64,000 nt of DNA, from the NCBI GenBank assembly GCA_030734395.1, contig JAUZTG010000029.1, positions 4,464,001-4,528,000 on the forward strand, given 5' to 3'. A model generated the notes under the pieces. That model saw nothing but the letters and a program-made list of their open reading frames with translations, made no database searches and was not told the origin of the DNA. The translations under genes were made by a program, and so were the position numbers. Positions 35,461 to 47,282 of the stretch are shown in pieces. This stretch comes from Sarocladium kiliense. Lineage: Eukaryota; Ascomycota; Sordariomycetes; Hypocreales; Sarocladiaceae. Every line of letters begins with the position of its first letter. Position 1 is the first letter of the stretch.

Positions 35461-36827
35461 GATGGCGATTTGAATTGAGTTAGTTTCGGGGATTAACTGT
35501 AGGCAAGTATGGGAACAAGAATGTCGGGACGTGAGAAGAGCTTGAGGATGGAGGAGGACTAGGAGAAAAAGAGTTTGGGGGAAGGGGAGGATGGGGGTGT
35601 CGAGGCTTTTGAACTCCGGCGATCTGGCACGCTTGAGTAAAGCTCTAGCCCCTCCCTCTCTCCTCCTACAGCCCAAGGTCTTAAAGGATATCGTATTCTT
35701 GGGCCCTTAGTCATAAGCGCTGGAATATGCACGATAGCTGTTTGCGGCCCCTCTCTAGCACCAACTTTCCGCGACATCAATGGACGAGGGGAAAGACACA
35801 TCAGACATTGGCGGCATAGAACTGGGTCCACTGATGTCATGACCAGCCATCGCGATGGGTGGGCAAGAGCTCCATCGGGAGTATCCATCAGGGTCGATTC
35901 GAGCCATCATAGCTGCGCCGAATATGAGGGCTTTAGGCTTGTAACTAGTATTGACCGCAGATATGGGTTGTGGTGGTGGGTGTGTAAGGATTTCCGTGCA
36001 CTTGGCTTGAACTGATAGGCCGCTTCTGTCTTGGACCCTGCAGCAACGCTGTGGCGAGACCATGCCAGCACAGATGTTTTGCTCTGCCCACTTCAGGCAA
36101 TGCCCTATTTATAGAGATTCGTAACCTATGTGCTGTGTTGGAGATAACCTAAAACTGGTCAACTCAGAGAAAAGGCAGTAACTCTTCACACTTCCACTGG
36201 GTGCGATAAGGAAGACCTGTGAACCGTGGATTCGAGGGAGATGGAGGGGTAGTCGGAGGACGTGATGCAAGCCGCGCGCGCCAACACAAGCTTGGGTGGA
36301 ACATGGCGGATCCCCGCTCCCAGCTGTTCTTTTCTCTTCCCATCGAGCTGCTCCATCTTCGGCAGCCCACTAGTTCGCACTGCTTCATAACCCACTGCGA
36401 CGTCACACTTCGATGCCCGGCGAGCTGTGGGAGTGTGCTGAGTAAGGGAAGTAATGCTCCCGTAACACCGCCAACATCGGAATGGCTGCTCGTAAAGAGC
36501 GGCTACATCGGTTACGGAGTTCGTTGGCAATCAATTGAGCGAGGTTTTGTCATGCCTGCTTACTCAACGCCCACCGATGATGAACCCTGAATGTGATGAT
36601 ACACATTCAATTGTCCCGAATCGCCTGAGTTATCCATTTTCGAAGATGGTTCAGGACGATATGGTTGCCTGAAGACGGCACGTGACCTGGTGTCACCCAT
36701 GCGTGACCCTGCAGCTACGCCTTGGATCCACCACAGGTCAGAAACGCGACGAATGCGACTTCTAGTTGACGCAACCTTAACTTTGGGTATGCCTATTATC
36801 CAAGAGCCCATATGAGGGCTTGCGACA
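35461..36827. other. Divergent intergenic region between the SDR gene and Nbs1
   Basis: These 1367 bases carry two divergent promoters. Open frames of up to 123 codons exist but show no family resemblance. Confidence 0.5.
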
Positions 36828-39296
36828 ATGTGGCTGCTGGAGAATGAGAACGCGTTTGGAGGTTCGTTGATCGCCACCCTTCCGTCCACAGCGCCCTGGC
36901 AGAAGCTAACATTCTCCAGGCAGACAGCTTTGGCTTCGGCCGGGCAAGACGTACCTCTTCGGAAGGACAGCTGCAGAACGCAAGTTGCCACTGTATTTCT
37001 CTTTTCTGTCGTAAAGCTGACTGTGTATTTTCAGCCGGTCAACTCGAGATCTCGCACAACACCATCTCGCGCAAACACCTGACAATAACCGTCGATGATG
37101 TCGACTCGGGTCATGCTCATGACCTCTCCAGTCGGTCCCGGCTCACGATCGAAGATTTGGCAACAAAGATTGGCACCACGGTTGATGGACGAAAGATCAA
37201 AGGGGAGAAAATCACTGTAGAGAGCGCGCAGACTCAGATTATTATGGGTAAATGCCCGCACATCTTCAGGTAGGCTTCGAACCTTGCGGGATCTGCTCAC
37301 ACGATTCACTTTACTGATAGTGCTTCAATTTTCAAGGCTCATATGGCAACCTGTGGTGTTCACCTTTTCGTTTACAAGCAAAGAATTGCAAAATCAACCC
37401 CTTGCTTCCCTTCGAGATCGATTCGAGCAACTTGACATCAAGCTATTGACTGAATACAATATTGACCATACTACTCACGTGGTTTCGAAAAGGCGCAACA
37501 CCGCAAAGGGCTTACAAGCGTTGATCAACGGCCGTCACATTGTCACGGAGTCTTTTCTAGACGCTGTCAGTGAGGCAGCAGGCCCTCCTCCTGACCAAAA
37601 CCCCGGAGATGCCAGTCTGCTGGAACAGAGTTTCCGCGAGTCGTGGCCGGACCCCTCGCAGCATCTCCCTCCACGAGGTGGTGAGCCAGTCCAGCACGAT
37701 GATGACATATACAAACCCGATCGCAGCCGCAGAGACGTTTTCGATGGATACACGTTCATTTTCTACGACCAGACGCAGTACAATAATCTCCTGGCGCCAA
37801 TCACGAATGGAGGTGGCAAGGCCTTGCTCGAGACAGTAGAGCCGAAGAAAACAACTACTGATGACTTCGTAAGGTATGTCAAGGGCGTTGCGGGCGAAAA
37901 GGGCCTTGGATCTTTCGAAGATGGAAGCGAGGGCAAAGGTGTCGTCTTGGTTCGTTATCTCCCAGCCAAAGGGGAGCAATTAGCTTGGTACACAGACTTC
38001 CTCACGACTGTGTCCCTACAACTTGACCATCGACCTATCGAGCAAAGCGAGTTCCTTGAGGCCATCTTAACCAAGAATGCTAGCATTCTGCGTCGGTCAC
38101 TGGAAATTGAACCAGCGCAAAGTCAGCCACGATCTGACTCGGCGGCAGATGCGGCGCCTTTGGCTCGGGCTGTGGGTTCCCGTTTAGCAAGTGGAAATCG
38201 CAGCCAAGCCGAAGCATCACAGGAGTCTTATCCGCGTAAGGGGCCTCGCAGGCCTGTGAAGAGGCGCTTTGCTGGTTTTGCAGATGATGATGAAGATGAT
38301 TCAGTGCTCGAACCATCCATCCCTTCGGCGCAGGGCCAGAATCCTTCGCTCCAGGAAGAAGATGGCCTGTTCGTCTCACAAGATCAGTCATTTCCAGAAG
38401 AATCACAAGCTGTGTCACGGCGGACCAGGAGCGATCTTCTGGATGGCATGGCTGAAGGCTCCGAGAGGTACAAGCGGCAGAAGGTAGCCCATGGAATCAA
38501 CTCAGGTCCCCCAAGTCCGGAACCGGAACGGCCAGCCCCAACGGCAGAGCCAAAGAAGAAAGCGAAGAAGTCATACGATATCATGGAAATGGCAGCCCAG
38601 AAGAAGCGAGAGGAGGAGGCTAGGGCACGTGCAGAGGAGGAGGACCTTGCTAGGCTTCCTGATGATGTTGATCTGGCAAAGATACGCAGTCTGAACATAG
38701 TCGAAGAGATGCCTCTTCGCCAAACCACTACATCCTCCAACACGAGGGAGCAAGATGTTGCCAGTGGCAGGTGGAAGCCAGAGTGGAATGGAATGCAGAA
38801 CTTCAAGAAATTCCAGAAGAGAGGTGCCGCAGCTGGTAGAGCGCCTGCGCGGGTGATTGTGAGCCTGACCCAGGTCAAAACAAAGGAATTCGGGCTTGGC
38901 GGTGACTATTGGCTCGAGGACGAGTCAACCCAACCCCAACAACAAACTTCGAAGGCGCCCAGTGAGCAGAACTCATCTCACTCCCAGTCCAATCGTCAGA
39001 AAACAGGGACAAGTCGTCTGGATAGGGTCGTCGAGGAAAGCGATGACGATGGTGATGATATTGTCGCAGCCGAAGCGGACAGCCTTCCCGATAGTCGAGA
39101 CATTAGGCCAGCTGCGTCCCGCGAGTCTAACCGCGCATCACCTCGCAAGAGGCCAGCAACTGTCCCAGCGTCCCTCGCATCAACCCGTTCAACTAAACGA
39201 ACGAGGGCAGGTCAGTCCAGGATGGAGATCCGAGATAGTGATGAGAGTGCAGATAGCGACGACGAGCTAAAGTTCCGTTTTGGTAGACGACGCTGA
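36828..39296 (+). CDS. nbs1: Nibrin/Nbs1 homologue, Mre11-Rad50-Nbs1 complex subunit
   Basis: Four exons (36828-36861, 36920-36979, 37035-37269, 37337-39296) encode 762 residues. The start MWLLENENAFGGRQLWLRPGK is typical of Nbs1. The FHA domain (about 1-110) has GR at 26-27 and SRKH at 43-46, the phosphothreonine-binding residues. A BRCT region follows (about 115-330), with FDGYTFIFYD and similar. The long acidic, Ser-rich middle ends in NFKKFQK (598-604), which fits the Mre11-binding NFKxFxK motif. The C-terminus is acidic then basic (DDELKFRFGRRR). It recruits Mre11-Rad50 and checkpoint kinase to DNA breaks in the nucleus. The first three exons are short and easily missed. Intron 2 uses a GC donor (GCAAGT at 36980), which alone keeps the frame. 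The A. nidulans counterpart is ScaA. Confidence 0.9.
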
Positions 39297-39441
39297 ATAC
39301 GTCATAACGTAACTATGGTTCTATTTTGGGTATCTTTCTAATAAGTCGTGCACCACCCGAGAGCCCACCTTATGACCATGTGCGTAAGACAACATCGAAA
39401 CAGATCATGCTATATGTCAAACAAGTCGGCCGAATCAACCA

Positions 39442-40464
39442 CTAGTCCATCTCATCCATCTTGCTCGGACCGGAACCCTCCGGTTCGTCCACCATCAAAC
39501 CAACGAGGCATGCGGCCAGCATCGTGTCATAGTTGACCCATGGGTGGATTTCCCAAAAGAGTTTTGTTCCATCACGTCCAGCACCACGCATCAGCTCTGG
39601 GATGCCCCCTGGATGGAACTTCGCATAGGGCGTAACGTTGTACACCTTGCCGTTGATGGCCATCCATGCATCCTTGCCTTTGCGACCTGTCTTCTCCTTC
39701 AACATAGAGGGGGTAACTCTCAAGTATGGTGTCTCAGGCGGTACCCCACGAAGGTCAGCATTTGGACCCGAAATGCTCGCCCAATCTAGTGGAGAGTGTC
39801 CTGGCTCCAGAAGGACCTTACGGCTTGGCTTCTGAGGCTTTGCGGTGATGGTCGGAGGAGGCGTAAGGCCAGAGGATACAGCGGGAGGTCTTCTTGAAGG
39901 AATCGGACCACGGGCACGTTGAATAGAATTTGCAGCTGGAAACTGAGGGAGTGAGGGTATACGACCGGCTGCTGGCTTCGAGGATGGGGACGAGAGAGTG
40001 CTGGGTGGCCGAGGTGGCGGTGGCATCGACAAAGATGGAGGCGGCATCGACGAAGTTGACGCTGAGCTTCCGTCGTCAAGTGAAAAGGTTGGGACAGATA
40101 CTGACGGAGCTGACGGCCCAGCCTTGGGCGTTGTCTCTTCTACTGGCTCGATGAGTGTAGGTGTTTGCCTAATCGTAGGGAGAGGGGGTGGAGGCATAAG
40201 AGCGGGCTCGTTGCTTCGTAAAGCCGGTTCCCCAGACGTTTTGCTACTTGGTGCACCCTGTTTCGTTTGTGCCAATGACTGTCCACCCTCCGTTGTGTCA
40301 TCAAGTCGTACCTTTGGCTGAGTCGTGGAAGATTCCTGATTAGACGTGATGGTCGGATATTGACCCCGGCGCCATTGAACGAACCAGAGGGGCATCCATG
40401 GCGGGGGACGTACAAGGACGTAGACAACAGAAGCAACAAAGACAGAGATACTGACGAGGCCCAT
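39442..40464 (-). CDS. Membrane-anchored cytochrome b5-domain protein
   Basis: A single exon of 340 residues. The start at 40464 (MGLVSISVFVASVVYVLV) gives a membrane anchor at residues 3-20; an upstream in-frame ATG adds 60 residues of random character. Residues 40-230 are a Pro/Ser-rich low-complexity linker with poly-Pro runs. The C-terminal 100 residues form a cytochrome b5-like haem/steroid-binding domain with the HPGG motif (His284) and a second likely axial ligand His307. The domain resembles yeast Irc21 and the b5 part of cytochrome-b5-reductase-4-type proteins. It probably transfers electrons at the ER or an associated membrane; the partner is unknown. It is divergent from the coiled-coil protein gene. 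Confidence 0.85.
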   Translation of the reverse strand: MGLVSISVFVASVVYVLVRPPPWMPLWFVQWRRGQYPTITSNQESSTTQPKVRLDDTTEGGQSLAQTKQGAPSSKTSGEPALRSNEPALMPPPPLPTIRQTPTLIEPVEETTPKAGPSAPSVSVPTFSLDDGSSASTSSMPPPSLSMPPPPRPPSTLSSPSSKPAAGRIPSLPQFPAANSIQRARGPIPSRRPPAVSSGLTPPPTITAKPQKPSRKVLLEPGHSPLDWASISGPNADLRGVPPETPYLRVTPSMLKEKTGRKGKDAWMAINGKVYNVTPYAKFHPGGIPELMRGAGRDGTKLFWEIHPWVNYDTMLAACLVGLMVDEPEGSGPSKMDEMD

Positions 40465-41003
40465 GTCGTCAGCTGGCGCCCTTTTGGCACACAAGAACCC
40501 AAGATCAGTACTCGTAGGGGTTCGTGATGGGCGGTGATGTCGCGCTGTCACGTCGTCGAAAGGTACGGTCCGGCTCGGATCCGAGATCAAGGCTGCAGAA
40601 TCTTGATGATCGATGCTTATCACGAGATTGCGGCTTATCGACAATAGGCACCGAAGTCCGGCGTAGCGGGGCCGCTCGGGAGGGCTTTACGGGGCTGCAG
40701 CGCAATATTTATAGCGTCTTTAGCGCATCATCTTTTGTTTTGGTTAGTGGGGTCGTGGCCTGTCGCAAGGGTCTCGTGGGCGGCAGTGGGCCGATGTCTC
40801 TCGCGACGCATGAATAAACAATCAGGGGGGTAATTGAACATGACGGAATGGCCAGGAAACAAAACAAATTGGTCTGTCAGTTAAAATATGAGGCATCAGC
40901 CTTGAGGGCTTCTATTTTGGCACGAGACTGTCTCACAAAGGGAGCGTTTGACACCGGGCAGAGAGTCTCACGGCCAGGTGGTGAATGGTCGAGTGCAACA
41001 GCG
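40465..41003. promoter_or_regulatory. Divergent promoter with a small upstream ORF
   Basis: This region serves the b5-domain gene (minus) and the coiled-coil protein gene (plus). A 14-codon upstream ORF starts at 40840 and overlaps an in-frame upstream ATG at 40848, so the true start of the downstream gene (40848 or 41004) is open. Confidence 0.45.
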
Positions 41004-43250
41004 ATGTCATCCACTAAATCGTCTGGCCAGCAGCGCACCACCACCTCCAGCAACCAGAGACGAAACATCGTCACCACCACCACAACCACCACAAAGAAGC
41101 ACCCTCCTCTCATCAACATCTCTGCCTCTGCCAACAACAATACCCCGCGACTCGCTCGACCGACCCTCCAGAGCCACGCAGCGATCTCAAGAACAATTAC
41201 ATACACGAGCACGACAGTCAACTCGCGTCGGCAAGGATCCAGCGTCGTCTCCGATTCCCCTTCTCGCGTCCCACTGCAGACACGGGACCGCAACCAAAAT
41301 GTCCGTCCTATGACAACCACGACACGCTCCTCATCCTGTGTCTCGGCCGCCACTTCTTCGCTGTCTTCGGCCAGATCAACCAAGATGCCGCCGATGGGTG
41401 GCGGCAATGATCGGCCACGGCAGCCCCAACTCGCTGCGAAACCGTTGCGTCCCCCCCTGACGCCCAAGGTTGCTTCTAAGGCAGCCCTCTCACAGCCCGT
41501 GACGCCTTTGGGACGACGAGCTCCTCCTGTTCAGACTCCAACAGTTGCCTCTGTATCGAACAGTAAGGAGGATGCTGCCAGCCCACTGGCGCCGTTTATT
41601 GGCCACAACATAACCCCTCGATCCGGAAGCAGGCAATCTCGGGTTGAAAGCACCAGCACCACGCCAAGTGGCACGCCAGTTCCCGAACGATCATTAGATG
41701 GATGGGCTGATAGCCCCAAGCTGTCTGGGCTTGGGGTCTCAAATCCGCCGTCAGATAATGGCAGGTCAAACCTTCAAAATAGTGCCGTCGGGGAGCCAGT
41801 GGACTCCAAGTTCTTCTACGCGAGCGCTGCTCGCTCTAATCAATCAGCTACAACGTCGCGACCAGCCAGCACCGTCAACAAATCACCACCGACCTTCTTT
41901 TATGCCAATGGAACATCAGCGACATCTTCTGCACACCCTCAGAACCCTCCCAATCCAATATACTCTTCCAATACGGCAGCAGCATCAGAGCCGTCCGTCT
42001 CCAAGTTCTTCTACGCCAATGGCGCGCCAGATATCTCTGCGAGAGGAGCAATAGCAACGTCTGGATCTGGATCGACGATATCGAGCATCTCCCGAGTGCC
42101 ACATTCACGGCCAACGACGAGTAATTCGGTTCTACCACCCACAGTTCCGCCCATCACGTCAAGGCCTGCATCGCCCATTAAGGCAGCATCCAACCCTACC
42201 ACACATACCCTCCGCAATAATACCTCTTCGCCTACTCCATCTCTCGCGGCGCCTCCACTGGCACCAGCTCCCCGAACTATTGCTTTTCGTCGCGATAGTC
42301 TCGAATCCACTTCGCACCGAGCTTCACGTGGCCATAGCCGGAGTGGCAGTATACCAACGATCGAAACTGTCGCTGCAACGCGCTTGACTAACTCTCCAAC
42401 ACCACCGGGGCTGGCGTCACCGTTGCCGAGCCCTGCCATGACTCAGCCGGCTTTAACGATGGCTACTATTATGCAAACGGTGGAGGCCATAGGAGAAGAG
42501 GACGAATCCGAGGCTGGCGAGACACCTGAGCTCCAAAGCCCTACAAAATCTGTGAACAATGATCCGATAAGCGAGCTGGTAATGAATGCAAGACGTGAGA
42601 GGAAAGTTCAGGATCTCGAAATTACCAATGCTTCTCTTGAGGCCATCAACCGCACTCTTGAGCGTCAGCTGCGGAAACAGACAGCTGAGCTCCGTCGATA
42701 CCGGAGACTTTCGAGGTCTGGGAGGCTTTCACTGGCCTCTGTGGCCTCAAGTCGCGTTACTTCTGGGGCTTCAACCATTCAGGGTGGGCTTCCTGACTTA
42801 AGCGAGGAGGAGTTTTCAGAAGAAGAGCAGGATTCATACGATGATGAGGACGATTTATCAAGCTCGGAGTCGAGATCGATGGATGATCCATTGTCTCCCG
42901 ACACACGAATTCTTACACGACGTAAGCGAGACGAGAAGCGCCTTCAACTTGATCTCACCAAGCACCAGGAGCTGTTGGTTGACAGCCAAAAAATCAATCA
43001 GAGCCTCAAGAGATGCTTGGATTGGACGGAGGTTCTTATCAAAGAAGGCAAGAAGGCGCTCGATTACACTGTGAGAGTTTCCGAGGTCGAGCTTGGTGGA
43101 CGAGTATTGGCTCCGCTAGACGAGGACGAGGATGAAGAAACATCCCTGCTCCATCAGATCGCAGAGGAAGGTTCATCACGAGCAGAGTCACCACAAGGGC
43201 CACGCCTTGCGAGCAATGGGCCACAAGAGACGTCGCCTATGGATGGCTAG
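41004..43250 (+). CDS. Conserved fungal low-complexity protein with a coiled coil (function unknown)
   Basis: A single exon of 748 residues from 41004; an in-frame ATG at 40848 would add 52. I do not recognise the family. The first 450 residues are Ser/Thr/Pro-rich with poly-Thr near the start, typical of disordered cytoskeletal or septal proteins. Three copies of a short motif, SKFFYA or TFFYANG, occur about 25-40 residues apart (near 41808, 41896 and 42000). Residues about 530-580 form a predicted coiled coil (VQDLEITNASLEAINRTLERQLRKQTAELRRY). An acidic stretch (EEEFSEEEQDSYDDEDD) and a second helical segment (KRLQLDLTKHQELL and on) follow. A structural or scaffold role is a guess. Codon use and length support a real gene. 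Confidence 0.8.
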   Translation: MSSTKSSGQQRTTTSSNQRRNIVTTTTTTTKKHPPLINISASANNNTPRLARPTLQSHAAISRTITYTSTTVNSRRQGSSVVSDSPSRVPLQTRDRNQNVRPMTTTTRSSSCVSAATSSLSSARSTKMPPMGGGNDRPRQPQLAAKPLRPPLTPKVASKAALSQPVTPLGRRAPPVQTPTVASVSNSKEDAASPLAPFIGHNITPRSGSRQSRVESTSTTPSGTPVPERSLDGWADSPKLSGLGVSNPPSDNGRSNLQNSAVGEPVDSKFFYASAARSNQSATTSRPASTVNKSPPTFFYANGTSATSSAHPQNPPNPIYSSNTAAASEPSVSKFFYANGAPDISARGAIATSGSGSTISSISRVPHSRPTTSNSVLPPTVPPITSRPASPIKAASNPTTHTLRNNTSSPTPSLAAPPLAPAPRTIAFRRDSLESTSHRASRGHSRSGSIPTIETVAATRLTNSPTPPGLASPLPSPAMTQPALTMATIMQTVEAIGEEDESEAGETPELQSPTKSVNNDPISELVMNARRERKVQDLEITNASLEAINRTLERQLRKQTAELRRYRRLSRSGRLSLASVASSRVTSGASTIQGGLPDLSEEEFSEEEQDSYDDEDDLSSSESRSMDDPLSPDTRILTRRKRDEKRLQLDLTKHQELLVDSQKINQSLKRCLDWTEVLIKEGKKALDYTVRVSEVELGGRVLAPLDEDEDEETSLLHQIAEEGSSRAESPQGPRLASNGPQETSPMDG

Positions 43251-43806
43251 AAGGATATACCCAGTGACACGGGAGATACCTTCCAAACTCACTCACTTTT
43301 TATATGGTTTTCATTTTTGTTCTTCGGTCACATGTACACCGACATTATAAGTACAGCACATGCAGCAGGAATCTGCGGCTCTTTCGTCGTCAATTGTATA
43401 CTAGATACCCCCTCAAAACCCCTGCCAGCTTTTATTAAAGCAGCAACGCAATTGAATCATACGCAAAGTGGTTCCTAGTTCTTGAATCTATATGTAAGCC
43501 CTCGCAGCAGCCTGGTCATGAGAACGGTTGGGCGCTTCTTGTTGTGGGGACCTGCTTCGCTCTGGCTGGTCTAGGAAACGCTTCCAGCCCCCTTACTCGA
43601 TCCTTCATGTTTCGATACGCGCCCGGCGCTTAGCCACGATGTTTGTTACAGTAGAGGGGGGAACGGGCATTGCCATGCCTGTCAGCAGGCTCGAATGCTG
43701 TTGTTCCTCTTTTTCTTCAAATCTCTGAGCTTCGCTATCTTTGGAGATGATGGTGGTTTTTTCTTACTGTCGGATGTGATCTGTCGTTGAGCGGCTTACA
43801 CATTCC
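43251..43806. other. Intergenic
   Basis: These 556 bases contain the 3' end of the coiled-coil protein gene and the promoter of the DUF3176 gene. No further feature was found. Confidence 0.45.
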
Positions 43807-45946
43807 ATGGAAATACGAAGGACCACAATGTCAGAAACGAAACCAAGGATAGTTGTGTCTCATGCGACATTCAACACTGATGGGAGCGTCAGGGATTTCC
43901 GGTCACAAAACATCAGTCTGGGGGACGAGGAGTATGATGAACCCAAGGCTGCTCAAACAGGTGCTCATACCGATAAACGAGTAAAGCACACCTGGCTGCG
44001 AAGCGCCACCTCGTGGGCGCCAGAGCTGGTATGGTGTCTATTGAGCGTAGTTCTTCTTATGGGGCTCGTCATGGTTCTTTCGACCTTTGATGAGCGGCCA
44101 CTTCCTGATCTTCCTCTTGGACTGACACTGAACACCATCGTTGCTGTTCTGGCAACGGCAAGTCGCGCGGTGACGGTGTTTCTCATCAGCCAAGGTATCA
44201 GCCAAATGAAGTGGAATCAGTATGTTGGGAGAGGAAGGCCCTTGAAGAACCTTCTCGTCTTTGATGAGGCAAGCCGAGGGCCGTGGGGATCTTTGCTGAT
44301 GGTCGTCCGCACTCGGGGAAAGTGAGTTAGCCCAAGATCAACCCCTCCGCGCCCGTAAAACGTGCTGATATTTTCCATAGTATATTGGCCTTTCTCGCAT
44401 CGTTCCTCATCATTTCTAGTCTCGCATCGTCTACTCTTACGCAAAGCGCCATCGCATATACCCCAAGACTCGTAGCCGAGGAAACTCTGAAGGCTACAGC
44501 ACAGTATTGCGATGCGTACCCATGCAGTGACTCCCTTGGGCAGACTGTGGCCAACCCAGGTGAGTGCAGGCCATAGAGAGGCACTCATATGTCACGCATA
44601 CTAATGCAGTATCCAGACCCGTGGGTGGATAAGCTCGAGGCCGCAGCGTTCGGTGCCGTCTTCACTGATGTTAATCGAAAGCTTGCCCTTCTCGCACCAC
44701 AATGCCAGTCTGCTGAGTGTAGATGGCCGGAGTTTGATACCCTTGGTGTCTGTTTCGAAATGCAAAACATTACAGGGCACCTAAACATGAACATTTCCGA
44801 GAACGACAACGGTTTCTTTACACGACAAGTCAACACGGCAAGTTTGATGGATGGAAAGATACGCCTCCGGGAGGAGGATCAGTTCGATCAGCACCGCGGT
44901 ACTGAGGCTGTAAACATCACAGTGCTAGTCGCGGACTCAGCCATTCCTTTAATGGGTGATGGCTTCGATTTTCCCTACCCACGGGAGTCGATCGGTTTCA
45001 AGGACCAAAAGCAGCTTCTGGACACAACGTTGTCACATCTCGTCGTCGTGTTCAACAATGTGCACGCTGACTTCAAGGATGCTGATCGAAAGTACCGGGC
45101 GGTGGAGATCCTGATTCATTTCTGCGTTCAGACTCTGAATGTTGCCGTCGACCAGGGAGAGGCGAGCACCAAGCCCGTGAAGACTCACACACACATCTCC
45201 GAGGTGTATGAAGGGACTATGTCCATTGGATTTGAGGACAAAGGGGAAGCCTGGCACTACGAGATGTCCTCGGCAGACGAAAAATCGAAGTACAAGATCT
45301 TCGAGTATGGAGATTTGGATGTGAATTTCCACAGGGCGTTCAACGGGTTTTATACAGCAGACAGGACTGCCAATGAGTCCCAGACTGGCCAGATGACGAG
45401 ACAACTCGGGTTGAAAATGTTCCGAGATTTGGATATCACAACGCTGGCGGAGGAAGCAGATAAGAAGGTATGGGACAACCTGGAAAGCACTTTCGGAACG
45501 CTTGCGACGGGCATGACGAACTTGTAAGTGATCTACAGAAGTGATGTTGTAATTCTGGCTAACGATTGTTTGACAGCATGCGCGAATTCAGTCAAGCGAC
45601 CAACGGGACGGCATTGATTTCTGTGACATTTGTCGAGGTACGATGGGAGTGGTTGACGCTCGTCGCCGCGCAAGTCGTTTTGTCGATCGTCTTCCTGCTG
45701 ACCGTTGTGGTTGGGACTGCCAGGCTGGGTGTCGATGTCGTGAAGTCGTCTAACATGGCCGAGCTCTTTGCCATGCAGGGGTTGGATGGTGATTGCTATG
45801 GAAAATCCACAGGAGATGAGAGCAGGGCCCAAGGAATCGTCTACGAAGGAATCAAGACTGAGGTTGGCAAGGACATCGAAGCAACGTTGAGGAAGGGTGA
45901 TGAGGGTTGGAGGCTGGAAGTGAAGCCCAAGGAAATCGGTGTCTAA
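43807..45946 (+). CDS. DUF3176 integral membrane protein
   Basis: Four exons (43807-44321, 44381-44559, 44617-45523, 45577-45946) give 656 residues; a second ATG at 43828 is an equally good start. Two N-terminal helices (about 75-95 and 107-135) carry the DUF3176 wording: APELVWCLLSVVLL, LPDLPLGLTLNTIVAVLATASRA, GISQMKWNQY and DEASRGPWGSLLM. A third helix follows in exon 2. The large central domain (about 240-540) has several Cys residues and N-glycosylation sites, so it should face the outside or the lumen. A final helix (LVAAQVVLSIVFLLTVVVGTARL) precedes a cytosolic tail with KSSNMAELFAMQGL. The intron 2 acceptor at 44616 was chosen because it alone keeps the frame (ANPDPWVDK). The family is common in moulds and has no known function. 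Confidence 0.88.
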
Positions 45947-47282
45947 TTGCTTCGTGACTAATGATAAACGTCAATTGAACAATGATTGAGAAATAAACAT
46001 GATGTGTAGAAGCGTGAAATGGCGAGCAGTTGTCGACCTTTCGTTGGCTCTTATGGAAAATGCAATTGTCTCTAGGCGTTAGATACGAAGTTGAGGGTCC
46101 CTGCTTGTCGAGACTAGGGTAATAATCACACACTTCCATGGTATGGATGTCAACTTGGCTTTGTTGACAACTACGACTCATGATACAAGATCAGTAGACC
46201 TGCCTGCTCCTTGATAGGATTGTCTCCTGTCGACATCTGCATCTCAGGAATGCATTGGTGCCGGGTAAGTGAAAAATTTCGAGAGTCACGTTCCCAAATG
46301 TGGTCTAAATTGAGACGCGTGGGCGCGTAAAGTGGTTTCAGGTAAGGCGAAGTACTGTTGTGTAGGTGTGCCCTCCAAAAGGGACTTGCCGTCGCCCTAC
46401 CTGTACCATCTGCGTCATGCCGCGATCACTGGCACTGATTGACAGGGTCTAGTAATTAATTGCACGCGGATAAAGCGACTGGACAGGCATTCACGGCATC
46501 TCATGCCAGTATTGTGTCACGATAACGGACAGTCCCAGCGGTGGCAGTGCTGTCTCCTTCTGCCGCCTCTAGCATATTCTTACGTTGCATCGCCTTCTGC
46601 ACCGTCACGACTCAAAGCCACCGAGGAGCCTTTCTGTCATCGCCTCATTCTGCCCCAAGCCCAACAAGCCCAGCCATTGACTTAGGCTCACATGTATGTG
46701 TAGGAGCCATCAGCAGATCCACCCTGTGCTGGGATGGCGCCTCATCGCATCATTTCATCACCACACTAACCTTATGACAGCCAGACCCCTCCACTATCGT
46801 CGGCAATCACCCCCACGATATCCTCAGAACATCTACCTCCACCACTCGGGCTGCAACCTGCACGTCGTCACAATTGGGCATCCGAACATTTTAGGCTCCT
46901 CGCGATCATCCTTCTGCATCTGCATCCTCGCCAACATTGCCCTTTTGACGCGTATCCCGTCGCTGGCCAGGCCCAGCAATCAAGGCCCCAAATCCATTAG
47001 CACGCGCTCCCTGTGATCACTGTACCACCGCTTGGTGTCTCACATTTTTGATTACCGCGACGGGGATTGCTCACGCGAAGGGGAACACTTTCCTCCCTGA
47101 TTCTGCAGGGCTACTCGACATCGAACCATCACTTGCTTTTCGTTATCGAAAGCTGCACCTTTCGAAACCTGGCCATCTGATCAATCCTCTTTTCCACTGC
47201 TAGCGAATTCGTACCCCGCGCACGTATGACCTGCTCAACCGAACGAAGACGACATTACCAAAACCGGTAAACCTACACGCTG
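45947..47282. other. Intergenic, probable long promoter and leader of the F-box-like gene
   Basis: These 1336 bases are mixed. The last 700 are C-rich on the plus strand with several short upstream frames. No RNA gene or family match was recognised. Confidence 0.45.
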
